Shown: positions 52,921 through 61,668 of the stretch, in pieces
How positions within the stretch are numbered: the first letter of the stretch is position 1
Layout: each line of letters starts with the position of its first letter
The notes under the pieces: generated by a model
Seen by the model: the letters and a program-made list of their open reading frames with translations, nothing else
Told to the model about the DNA's origin: nothing
Database searches by the model: none
Source of the DNA: Flavobacterium rivuli WB 3.3-2 = DSM 21788
GTDB taxonomy: Bacteria > Bacteroidota > Bacteroidia > Flavobacteriales > Flavobacteriaceae
Length of the DNA stretch: 64,000 bases
NCBI RefSeq assembly: GCF_000378485.1
Contig: NZ_KB899972.1
Coordinates: forward strand, 62,001-126,000
Direction: 5' to 3'
Position numbers and translations under genes: made by a program

Positions 52921-53699
52921 GCGCCCTGTCCTAAATTAAGGCTTAAACCGCCATCAAGGGTAAAGGTTTGCCCTGCGGCGTACGAGGCATCATCCGATAC
53001 CAGGTATGCCACCAGCTTAGCCACTTCCCAAGGTTTTGCGGCGCGTTGGTAAGGAATATTGCTTTCGGCCTTTTTTAAATAATCAGGATTATCCAATGCT
53101 TCCTGGTTCATCGGGGTCAGGATCATCCCCGGCGCCACATTATTTACATTGATCTGAAAGGGACCTAGTTCAAGTGCCAGGCAACGGGTTAAGTTGCGTA
53201 CGGCACCCTTGCTTGCACAATAATCACTGCCGCCGGCGCGGGCCACCTCTTCATGTATCGAGGTAATGTTTACTATTTTACCTCCATTGCCATTTTCTTT
53301 ACGCATCTTAATGAACTCCTTACAACTGTAAAACGTGCCGTAGAGATTTGTTTTCAATGTACGGTCAAAAACCTCAATATCCATTTCATCGGCAAAAATC
53401 CCTGATTCGTTAACTCCGGCACTGTTTACAAGTATCCATGGGATACCGAGATTTTTTCTGGTCGCAGCAAACAGTTCCTGTATTTGGGTGTAGTCTCCTA
53501 CATCCGCTTTAAATAATAAACCTTTACTGCCATTGCCCTCAATAAGCTTTAGCGTTTCCTTGGCGCTTTCTTCATCACTGTGGTAGTTTATAAGTATGTC
53601 TGCACCCTGTTTACTCAATTCTACCGCGGTGGCCCTGCCAATACCGGAGTCTGCCCCAGTAATTATGGCAACTCTTCCTTTTAATAAATCCATATTCAT
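52917..53699 (-). CDS. SDR family oxidoreductase, glucose 1-dehydrogenase-like
   Basis: 261 residues from the ATG at 53699, which follows an A-rich leader typical of Bacteroidota; an upstream ATG at 53732 is less likely. TGADSGIGRA near residue 13, VNSAGVNESG near 90, catalytic Ser in NITSIHEEVA and YCASKGAV are present, with TLDGGLSLN at the end. The family includes glucose 1-dehydrogenases and other sugar/polyol dehydrogenases. The GH130-like gene overlaps its stop by 4 nt, so a sugar pathway is likely. Confidence 0.9.
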   Translation of the reverse strand: MNMDLLKGRVAIITGADSGIGRATAVELSKQGADILINYHSDEESAKETLKLIEGNGSKGLLFKADVGDYTQIQELFAATRKNLGIPWILVNSAGVNESGIFADEMDIEVFDRTLKTNLYGTFYSCKEFIKMRKENGNGGKIVNITSIHEEVARAGGSDYCASKGAVRNLTRCLALELGPFQINVNNVAPGMILTPMNQEALDNPDYLKKAESNIPYQRAAKPWEVAKLVAYLVSDDASYAAGQTFTLDGGLSLNLGQGA

Positions 53700-53901
53700 T
53701 TTTATAAGATGATAATTTAAAGGTACTGACAAAAAACACGTTGCACAGGTAACGGATTGTATTTAGCTTTATCTTAACGGTTGCTGTAACACATAATCGT
53801 AAATTTGCTATTGAAAACACCTGATAATAGTGTATTTTGGTACTATAATACTAACCTTTATAAAGTTTAAAATTAGAACCTAAAGCGATCTAAAGAACGA
53901 A

Positions 53902-55212
53902 ATGAGAAGCATAAGAGATATATTTAACCTTCACGAGGGTGAAGATGACAGGGAGACAACACTCGAGAATATCAGGAAGAACATATCCTTTAAAGGTGCA
54001 AACCTATGGATATTGGCCTGTGCTATTATTGTAGCTTCAGTTGGGCTGAATGTAAATTCCACCGCTGTAATTATTGGTGCAATGCTAATATCGCCGTTAA
54101 TGGGCCCTATTGTAGGTGCCGGTTTTGCCTTAGGTATTTATGACTTTACGCTCCTTAAAAGATCACTAAAAAATTTGCTCAATGCAACGGTAGTAAGCCT
54201 TTCGGTATCAACACTGTATTTTTACCTTAGCCCTTTTAAAGAGGTGCAGTCAGAACTTTTGGCACGTACTTCGCCTAATATTTATGATATCCTTATTGCA
54301 TTTTTTGGTGGCGTGGTGGGGGTCATTGCCGTAACCCGGTCAGAGAAAGGTAATCCCATCCCAGGTGTTGCCATTGCTACTGCCTTAATGCCGCCGCTAT
54401 GTACTGCCGGTTATGGCCTTGCCACGGCACATTGGACGTTTTTCTTTGGAGCTTTTTACCTGTATTGCATTAACTGCGTGTTTATAGGGATTGCCACCTT
54501 CTTAATTATTAAATACCTTAAATATCCTGCCATAAAGCAGGTAAACGATAAGCAGCAGAAACAGGTAAGGATAATAATAACTGTTTTAATCATAGCAATG
54601 CTGGTACCCAGCAGCTACCTAGCGTACTCCCTTTACAGGGAACAACAGTTTAAAAAAAATGCGGACCTCTTCATAGAAAATGAATTCAGCAACAAAGGAT
54701 ATACGGTGGTCTACAAAAAAACCGACTTTAACACCAAAAGCAAAAAGCTCGAACTGGCTTTTCTTTCCAAGCGGTTTGATAAAGCGGAAATAGCAAAACT
54801 TAAGGAAGAGCTGAATACAAATCCGTATTTAAAAGGTACCAACCTTGTAATCCGCCAGGACAGCACGGACCGTTTTAACGCCCTTAAAGGTGATATCCTG
54901 AATCAGATAAAGAGCAGTGAAAACGAGATGAATGAAAAAGATGTCAGGATTGTCCAGCTTGAAAAAGAGCTTACCAAAAACACTTTTGACAATAAGCAGT
55001 TGCTGAAAGAAAGCAGGGCATTGTTTCCAGATATTACCTCATTATCCGTTACGAAGAACTCATTGGTAACCCCTAAAGACAGCCTTATCGACCTAACTGC
55101 CGTCATCTACGATGTTACAAAATCGCTGAGCAACGAAGACCAGGAGAAATTTAAAAAATGGCTAAACGAACGCCTCGCCGTTAAAAACGTGGAGCTCTTT
55201 AAGAAGCAGTAA
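53902..55212 (+). CDS. DUF389 membrane protein
   Basis: 436 residues. The membrane half (about 25-225) has the family core GLNVNSTAVIIGAMLISPLMGP, quoted as VIIGAMLISPLMGP, and ATALMPPLCTAGYGLA. From about 245 a soluble, coiled-coil-rich C-terminal part follows, ending with a strand-helix domain. DUF389 proteins are widespread inner-membrane proteins of unknown function. It faces away from the SDR gene and leads the rightward group with DUF305 and ClC. Confidence 0.88.
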   Translation: MRSIRDIFNLHEGEDDRETTLENIRKNISFKGANLWILACAIIVASVGLNVNSTAVIIGAMLISPLMGPIVGAGFALGIYDFTLLKRSLKNLLNATVVSLSVSTLYFYLSPFKEVQSELLARTSPNIYDILIAFFGGVVGVIAVTRSEKGNPIPGVAIATALMPPLCTAGYGLATAHWTFFFGAFYLYCINCVFIGIATFLIIKYLKYPAIKQVNDKQQKQVRIIITVLIIAMLVPSSYLAYSLYREQQFKKNADLFIENEFSNKGYTVVYKKTDFNTKSKKLELAFLSKRFDKAEIAKLKEELNTNPYLKGTNLVIRQDSTDRFNALKGDILNQIKSSENEMNEKDVRIVQLEKELTKNTFDNKQLLKESRALFPDITSLSVTKNSLVTPKDSLIDLTAVIYDVTKSLSNEDQEKFKKWLNERLAVKNVELFKKQ

Positions 55213-55292
55213 ATTATTGTCCCGCTTTTTGGCGTTGTCTTTTATTATAAGTGCTGAGCAGTTTTTTATGTATCATCTTAACAAGACTTATC

Positions 55293-55751
55293 ATGGAAAA
55301 AAACAGTTATAAAAAATTAGGGCTAATGCTGGCCGTATCCTTTTTGATCATGTATGGGGTAATGTTTTTAAATGTAGATAGTGCTGACCATATTTATCTA
55401 AGCCTTACTCGTACCTATATGTCACTACTTATGGTTTGCCCTATGGCAATCCTGATGCTGGTTTTTATGCCTATGATGTATAAAAATAAAAAATGGAATA
55501 CGGGCATTATAATTTCAGCTGTAGTCGTGTTCGGCTGCTCCTTAGTTTTCATGCGGGACCAGGTATTGGTATCTGACGTGCAGTACATGAAGGCCATGAT
55601 TCCCCATCATTCTTCTGCCATACTGACCAGTAAACATGCTAACCTTAAAGACCCCGAAGTAAAAAAGCTTTCTGAGCAGATCATTAAATCGCAGGAGGAG
55701 GAAATACAACAGATGAAAGCAGCAATAAATAGGCTTCAATCACAACCTTAA
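55293..55751 (+). CDS. Membrane-anchored DUF305 protein
   Basis: 152 residues from the ATG at 55293; an earlier ATG at 55251 precedes a stretch with no family likeness. Three membrane helices (about 8-25, 38-58 and 65-87) are followed by one DUF305 domain with AMIPHHSSAILTSKHANL near residue 108 and a helical tail. The HH motif fits metal binding, probably in the periplasm. It lies 80 nt after the DUF389 gene. Confidence 0.87.
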   Translation: MEKNSYKKLGLMLAVSFLIMYGVMFLNVDSADHIYLSLTRTYMSLLMVCPMAILMLVFMPMMYKNKKWNTGIIISAVVVFGCSLVFMRDQVLVSDVQYMKAMIPHHSSAILTSKHANLKDPEVKKLSEQIIKSQEEEIQQMKAAINRLQSQP

Positions 55752-55957
55752 ATTTATTATTAAAGCTATATTTTTTACTAACTTTACAATGAGTTAGTTA
55801 ATTATTAAGAAATTACAAGGTACTTCTATAATGGGGGTGCCTTTTACTTTTTATATTCAGGGGATCGATTAGTGCTCCATTGCAGTATTTTATGTTTTAT
55901 CTTTCAGTTACGCTCATGGTAACGTAACTTTGTGATTCTACATACAATTCATTTATA

Positions 55958-57742
55958 ATGCTCAATAAACAACTTGTAAAATTACAATCCCTTTTAGTTT
56001 GGGGACAAGAAAAGCTATCCCCTAAACAATTTATTTTTCTATCCAGTGTGCTTGTGGGCATCACAGCAGCTTTTGCCGTAATACTCCTAAAAGCATTTGC
56101 ACATTCGGTCTATTCCTTTGCCACATATATTAACGGCATTCTTAAATTAAGTTTTATAAACAGCGTTTTGCCCGTCATCGGTATCCTGCTTACAGTTCTT
56201 ATTATAAAAAAAGTATTGGGTGGCAAAATAGAAAAAGGAACTTCGCAAATATTGTATGCCGTTGCAAGGAAAGGGAGTATTATCCCTAAAAAACAAATGT
56301 ACGCCCAGGTCATTACAAGTTCCCTTACGGTTGGTTTAGGTGGCTCTGCAGGTTTGGAAAGCCCTATCGTAGTAACAGGCGCTGCTTTTGGGTCCAATTA
56401 CGCTCAACAATTTAACCTGAGTTACCAGGATCGTACCCTGCTTATTGGTTGTGGGGTTGCCGCAGGTATTGCGGCTGCTTTTAATGCACCTATCGCCGGT
56501 GTTTTGTTTGCTATAGAAGTCTTGCTTGTTGATGTTACAATTGCTGCTTTTACACCCATTATGATCGCAGCGGCAACAGGAACACTGGTTTCAACGATAG
56601 TACTGAATGAAAACATATTATTATCCTTCAAACAAAAGCAGACATTCGATTATCACAACATCCCTTTTTATGTCCTGCTTGGTTTGTTTACAGGATTAAT
56701 TGCTGTGTACTACTCAAGGAAATTTTTAAAGACGGAACATTTTTTTGCTGGCCTTAAATATGGTATTTATAAAAAGGCACTCATTGGATCGGTTATCCTG
56801 GGCCTAATGATATTTGTACTGCCAACACTTTTTGGAGAAGGTTATGAAAGCATTAAAACACTTGCCGATAAAAATCCTGGTGAATTAATGGCTAATACTT
56901 TATTTGCAGACTATAGCAACAACAGCTGGGTACTGCTTGTTTTTGTTGGGCTTTCGATGATGCTAAAGGCTTTTGCATCCGGTATTACCTTAGGGAGTGG
57001 TGGTAACGGTGGAAATTTTGCCCCTTCACTTTTCCTTGGGTCATATGCAGGATATTTCTTTTCAAAATTTCTAAACCTTACCGGCCTTACCAACTTACCG
57101 GTGAGTAATTTTGCTATGGTAGGTATGGCGGGCATCTTAAGCGGGCTGTTTCATGCACCTCTAACCGCTATTTTCCTGATCGCTGAGATTACCGGTGGTT
57201 ATGACCTTATCATACCGCTGATGATCGTGGCTTCTATTAGTTTTGCCATCTCAAAAAGGTTTGAAAAACATTCCCTTGACGTAAAAGGGCTTATTAAAAA
57301 AGGCAACGTATTTACCAGTAACAAGGACACCAATATCCTCTGGACATTAAATATTGAAGATATTATTGATAAGGGATATACCTCTTTATTGCCTGATGAA
57401 AGTTCTGCCAAACTTGCCGACCTGATCGCCCATTCCAACCAGGTAATTTTTGCTGTAGTAAGCCCAGAAAAAGATTTACTGGGGATTATTTATTTTAATG
57501 ATATCCGTGAGATTATTTTTAGTGATTTTACTACCCGTTACGCGACCGTTAAAGAGTTAATGGTAACGCCTACCGAAGTGGTCGTTGAGCAAGATACTAT
57601 GGAAACTGTGATGCATAAATTTGAAACCAGCGGTAAAGTATACCTGCCCGTCTTAAAGAATAGCAAATATTACGGCTTTATTGCTAAGGCCGACGCGCTT
57701 GAGGCGTATAGGGATAAGCTAAGAGCAATGGCATTTGAATAA
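55958..57742 (+). CDS. ClC family chloride channel/transporter with CBS domains
   Basis: 594 residues. The membrane part has about 16-18 helices: GGSAGLESPIVVTGAAFG contains the selectivity sequence and the gating Glu in the position of GREGP, and GSGGNGGNFAPSLFLGS is the second filter region. Two CBS repeats (about 450-590) end the protein. The gating Glu suggests either a H+/Cl- exchanger or a gated channel. It is the last gene before tripartite element D. Confidence 0.92.
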   Translation: MLNKQLVKLQSLLVWGQEKLSPKQFIFLSSVLVGITAAFAVILLKAFAHSVYSFATYINGILKLSFINSVLPVIGILLTVLIIKKVLGGKIEKGTSQILYAVARKGSIIPKKQMYAQVITSSLTVGLGGSAGLESPIVVTGAAFGSNYAQQFNLSYQDRTLLIGCGVAAGIAAAFNAPIAGVLFAIEVLLVDVTIAAFTPIMIAAATGTLVSTIVLNENILLSFKQKQTFDYHNIPFYVLLGLFTGLIAVYYSRKFLKTEHFFAGLKYGIYKKALIGSVILGLMIFVLPTLFGEGYESIKTLADKNPGELMANTLFADYSNNSWVLLVFVGLSMMLKAFASGITLGSGGNGGNFAPSLFLGSYAGYFFSKFLNLTGLTNLPVSNFAMVGMAGILSGLFHAPLTAIFLIAEITGGYDLIIPLMIVASISFAISKRFEKHSLDVKGLIKKGNVFTSNKDTNILWTLNIEDIIDKGYTSLLPDESSAKLADLIAHSNQVIFAVVSPEKDLLGIIYFNDIREIIFSDFTTRYATVKELMVTPTEVVVEQDTMETVMHKFETSGKVYLPVLKNSKYYGFIAKADALEAYRDKLRAMAFE

Positions 57743-58246
57743 AGCCTTAACTAAAGTGTTCGACCGACCCTGACACATCTAATTATATCTCTTTTTAGAC
57801 GCAGTTTCAATAATAAATAAAATCAAAGTACATAAATTAAATGATATAGTACCTTAAGAATATTAATTATTCCTCAATTCTTAATTGTATTTAAATAACT
57901 AAATATTAGTATGTTATATATTTTAAAACTCGTTAAATAGTGTAAGAATAGGCACAAGGTGTTCGACTGTGATCCCTGACAGCCCACAAAGTAAAAATCA
58001 TTGAGAAATCAATGATTATTTTTGTTTAAAATGATTATTTCTTAGTAAAATATTTAATAATACTGATTCAAATGATTTTTGGTGTTCGATATATCCCTCA
58101 TTAATTATTTTTATTGCCAACGTCAAAAAATACATTAACTTATGTCTCCTGACAATACCTTTGATAATCGACATAACTTCAAGGGATGGCTTTTTATAAA
58201 TTTAATCTTATATAACTACACATAAAGAAAGTTACATTTCAATTGA
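57743..58246. other. Intergenic, 504 bp, with tripartite element D
   Basis: Nearly filled by element D (57757-58104), which begins only 15 nt after the ClC stop. The remainder is AT-rich; no promoter is evident for the leftward pseudogene that ends at 58247. Confidence 0.55.
57757..58104 (+). repeat. Tripartite TGTTCGA element, copy D
   Basis: Left motif TGTTCGACCGACCCTGACAC at 57757; 203 nt to the core motif (core 57958-57987). Right: AATCATTGA-GAAA-TCAATGATT (57996-58017), a weak dyad TTAGTA/TACTGA (about 58033-58056) and the right motif TGTTCGATATATCCCTCAT at 58083, 123 nt after the core motif. Confidence 0.78.
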
Positions 58247-59005
58247 TTACAAGTCATTAAAAAATTCTACCTTTCCTGTTTTCATATTGTATACAGCCCC
58301 CACAATAAGAATTTCGCCTTTTTGTTCCATCTCTTTCAGGATAGGGCTTCTTTTTCTTATTTGCTCAATGGAGACCATTACATTGGCATCACAAACTTCT
58401 CCAACAAACGCTTCATTTGAAGCTGTTTTTTCTCCCTTAAATTTTGATCCTGCCATTTTAACCGCCGGTTGAATTTTATCAAGCAGTGTTGTGATATTCC
58501 CTAATTTAACGTTGCTGATTGCCGATTTAATTGCGCCACAATATTCATGACCCAAGACTAATACCACCTTTGTTCCTGATACCTTACAGGCATATTCAAG
58601 GCTTCCCAAAATATCATCATTCACAATGTTACCCGCTACCCTGGCTACAAAAAGATTGCCTATACCACTATGAAATACATCTTCGACAGGAACACGCGAG
58701 TCAAGGCAGGATAAAACCACCGCTTTAGGATATTAACCCAAAGAGGCTTTCCGTACTCTTTCGGTTGTATTACGAACAGTAAGGTTATCTTCTGTAAAAT
58801 CTTTATTACCTTGTTTTAGACGTTCCAGCACATTCTGAGGGGTTAGTTTAGCTTGTTGCTCTGAAGTTAGGATATCGGCAGAGAGAATATCACTTTTATC
58901 GATAGATACTGTTTCAGTAGTTTTCTCTTCGTTAGCCTTCTGCGGGTTATTATTGTGACACGCAATCATCGAAAACGCAAAAACAATAGGTAAAATTCTT
59001 TTCAT
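58247..59005 (-). pseudogene. Beta carbonic anhydrase lipoprotein with in-frame stop
   Basis: The 759-nt reading frame would encode about 252 residues. It begins MKRILPIVFAF with a lipobox-like FSMIAC, then NVLERLKQGNKDF. A TAA stop at 58733-58735 replaces what is Gln in relatives (SLG-stop-YPKAVVLSC). After it, in the same frame, come the zinc ligands in CLDSRVPVEDVF and the H-x-x-C of GHEYCGAI. Everything but this codon looks normal, so the lesion may be recent, a sequencing error, or suppressed. It would be a periplasmic or outer-membrane enzyme that interconverts CO2 and bicarbonate. Confidence 0.85.
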
Positions 59006-59043
59006 AATCGCTAAATCATTTATTAAATGCTATTGCGTAATGG

Positions 59044-59888
59044 TTAATTTTTAGCCTTAGTGCCAAATGGGCAACGCTTTATCAGGTAATTAATGGTAGC
59101 GTGATACGCATCAGCACCAGAGCCAAACGCTTTCCTTGACTCAGAATAGATGCTCGTTCCCTGATCGTTAAAAAAACTCAGGTCTATTTTGGTATCGTAA
59201 TTTGTAAGTACAGTGGCATTATTTGAAGAATAGGTGGTACCCGATGCTTTAGTGGTTTCTTTTTGCCATCCTTTTTTTCGGTTTCTTTACCATTATAAGT
59301 AGTACTTCCACTGCCATAAGTTGAAGTGCCCTTATTGGTTACGTTGGCAATACCATAAACCACATACTCTACACCAAGAAGGGTGGCCATCTCCTGTGGC
59401 GTCTTGGTGTTTAAATTAGCGTGCGTTAGTCCTTGCTTAGCTAAGAGGCTATTTGTTGTAATTGGGTCCTGTAACTGCAACGATGTGGTATTTGCTTTAA
59501 CAGCGTTATAGGTGTCTGTCTGCAGTTGCTGCGCCATAGCTTCAGGATCGAGCGTGGTTTCATTAGTGATAAAGCTGTACGGCAACACCGCTATTTTCCC
59601 TTTTCTCTCAGCGGCTGTAGATGTTCGTGCAACTGCCGGGCTAAACGTATTATTTACTACCTCTGTACGCCCGCTGGCGAATTCTATTTTATTTATTTCC
59701 GATTTTTTAAATTCGTATTCAAGAGTTTCGCCCTTATAAACAAATTTAATAGCATCATCTTTTACAGATACAACTTTACCATCCCTTTTTTCGCCGTTAA
59801 GCATTGTAACCCTATCCTGTGCAAAGGTGGTAGCTACAGAGCAAAAAATAATGATATACAATAGTGTCTTTTTTAATAGTGTGTTCAT
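59044..59888 (-). pseudogene. Secreted protein of unknown function, frameshifted
   Basis: The frame from 59888 has a signal peptide (about 1-23, ATTFAQ), MLNGEKRDGKVVSV and KIAVLPYSFITN, then TPQEMATLLGVEYVVYGIAN, a CsgG-like pattern. At a run of seven A/T (59272-59278) the frame leaves the coding pattern. The next frame continues with VLTNYDTKIDLSFFNDQG and AYHATINYLIKRCP to a stop at 59044-59046. One extra A restores a 282-residue protein. Slippage at the homopolymer, a sequencing error or a real mutation are all possible. Function unknown. Confidence 0.78.
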
Positions 59889-60374
59889 CGTATTATTTTT
59901 TAAAGTTTAAATCCAACAACTCCGAATGCCTCCTTATTCAACCCGGTAGGTAACATTAAAAGGTAATTGACATGTTAGAAATTTTTAGTGGTTGTTTAAT
60001 CTAAATTAGTAAATTATCGTGTAGGTTTTAATTTATTGCATATCTTCTAATTTTCATTTAACAATATATTAGCCAATGCAAAATTTTGGCAGTAGGAAAT
60101 TGAATAAGTTTCTTGTTTAATAGCAGTGCTGCGTTTCCTTTTACCTGAAGTAAACATTTTAAACAATATTAATACAGAAAAAAATTAAGTGAAAATTTTA
60201 ATCTTCAAAATAATAATTTCTTAACAATATGGTTAAATATTTAACTAACAGATACTTGTGAAGTCTTTAAGAAGCTTAAAATAGCAATTGTGGGGTAGAG
60301 AGCCTTTAATGATTTTGATGGTAACCCTGAATTTAAGAAATTTGGCGTACTTTACTTATTGTAAATAAAATTAT
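59889..60374. other. Intergenic, 486 bp
   Basis: Very AT-rich divergent region between the frameshifted secreted protein and the XRE-cupin gene. I found no -7 box of good quality, no dyad of note and no ORF. Confidence 0.45.
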
Positions 60375-60953
60375 ATGCAAGACTACCTTATTGGAATGGG
60401 AAAAAGGATAAAAGAAATCCGTAAAAAGAACAATCTTACCATAAATACCGTTGCCGCCGATGCCGATGTTAGTAACGGGCTTATTTCACGTATAGAAAAC
60501 GGGAGGACAATACCGTCGCTCCCTGTGCTGCTCAACATTATACAGGCGTTAGGGATCGAAGTTTCAGAATTTTTTAACGGGCTTCCCAAATCGGATAAAA
60601 ATAACTTTATTGTTTCCAGGAAAGAAGACAACAATATTATTGAAAAAGAAGACGAAGCAAAAGGGTTTGAATATAAATTCCTTTTTGGTAAACAACTTTC
60701 TTCTGTAGGATTTGAAGCTGTATTGCTTGAAGTACAGCCGGGATCTGAACGTGATAAAGTGGAGACCGATGCCTTTGAATTTAAATACATATTAACCGGC
60801 GAATGTTACTATATAATTGGCCAGGAAGAGGTATTGCTTAAAGAAGGCGACTCTATATTTTTTGATGGGCGTATACCTCACGTTCCCGTAAACAGGGGAA
60901 CTGTACCATCTAAAATGCTTGTGCTGTACTTCTTCCTTCAAAAAAATGAGTAA
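60375..60953 (+). CDS. XRE-family regulator with cupin domain
   Basis: 192 residues. The N-terminal helix-turn-helix of Cro/C1 type (about 9-65; NGLISRIENGRTIPSLPVL) is joined to a C-terminal cupin (about 110-190; YYIIGQEEVLLKEGDSIFFDG and PHVPVNRG). Such regulators, of the PuuR/YdcN type, usually respond to a small ligand of an adjacent pathway. It is convergent to the phosphonate-like genes and is their likely regulator. Confidence 0.9.
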   Translation: MQDYLIGMGKRIKEIRKKNNLTINTVAADADVSNGLISRIENGRTIPSLPVLLNIIQALGIEVSEFFNGLPKSDKNNFIVSRKEDNNIIEKEDEAKGFEYKFLFGKQLSSVGFEAVLLEVQPGSERDKVETDAFEFKYILTGECYYIIGQEEVLLKEGDSIFFDGRIPHVPVNRGTVPSKMLVLYFFLQKNE

Positions 60954-60974
60954 ACCCACCTAAGTGGTGGGTTT
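60952..60974. terminator. Bidirectional terminator
   Basis: AAACCCACC-TAAGT-GGTGGGTTT, a perfect 9-bp stem overlapping the XRE stop region, with A/T runs on both sides; it serves both convergent transcripts. Confidence 0.8.
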
Positions 60975-60983
60975 AAAAACTGT

Positions 60984-61667
60984 TTAAGAAAAAAGTATCG
61001 TTCCCAAATCTGTAACATTTTCTAAAATGTAGTCCGGGTTGGCAACTTCCAATTGCTCCCTGTTTTGGGCTCCGCTAAGCACACCTACTGTAATTCCGCA
61101 ACCTGCGTTTATACCTTCAACAATATCAATTTCAGAATCGCCTGCCTTTAATACCTGTGCTGCATCAGTAATGCCAAACTGCTTCATAGCCCTATAGATC
61201 ATGTCCGGGTTTGGCCTGCCGTTTACTACATCATCGGCGGTAATAAGCGCATCAACCTGGTTGCCTACCTGCCAGCCCAGTTTATCCATAAGCTTATTAG
61301 CGGTTTTACTGTCATAACCGGTATTAAGCACAATCTTTAAATTGTTGGCACGCAACGCATTAAAAAAGGCTTCTATACCATTAAAAGTGGTAATAGTGTT
61401 CTCATCATACGCTTTTTCTAATGCTGTCTTAAAGTTGGTAAACGCCCTGTTAGCTACTGTTTCAACTTCTGTCTCATCAGTACAGGCACTAAGCACATCG
61501 GTTATGGCCTTATGCTTTTCTTTGCCTGCACCATGTTTTAATACCTCCTGAAGCGTAACGTTAAACCCTTCCTCATTAATAACTTTTTGTACGGTTTTGT
61601 AAACCAGGTTATTTTCATTTACTGTAGTCCCTGCCATATCAAAGACCACCATTTTTATATTTGTCAT
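60984..61667 (-). CDS. PhnX-like HAD hydrolase (phosphonatase-like)
   Basis: 227 residues. The HAD nucleophile motif VVFDMAGTTV near residue 8 carries Asp-x-Ala, as in phosphonoacetaldehyde hydrolase, not Asp-x-Asp. A cap domain includes LKHGAGKEKHKAI, with Lys residues near 48-54 that might supply the Schiff-base Lys. LNTGYDS and KAGDSEIDIVEGINAG are HAD motifs II and IV. The gene is 1 nt from the FAD oxidoreductase gene, the pairing known for the TIGR03351/TIGR03364 phosphonate cluster. Confidence 0.85.
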   Translation of the reverse strand: MTNIKMVVFDMAGTTVNENNLVYKTVQKVINEEGFNVTLQEVLKHGAGKEKHKAITDVLSACTDETEVETVANRAFTNFKTALEKAYDENTITTFNGIEAFFNALRANNLKIVLNTGYDSKTANKLMDKLGWQVGNQVDALITADDVVNGRPNPDMIYRAMKQFGITDAAQVLKAGDSEIDIVEGINAGCGITVGVLSGAQNREQLEVANPDYILENVTDLGTILFS

Positions 61668-61668
61668 C

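Noticed and set aside
24988..58104. CRISPR array made of the 30-bp repeats
   Set aside because: Repeats are kilobases apart with genes between them, and no cas genes are present.
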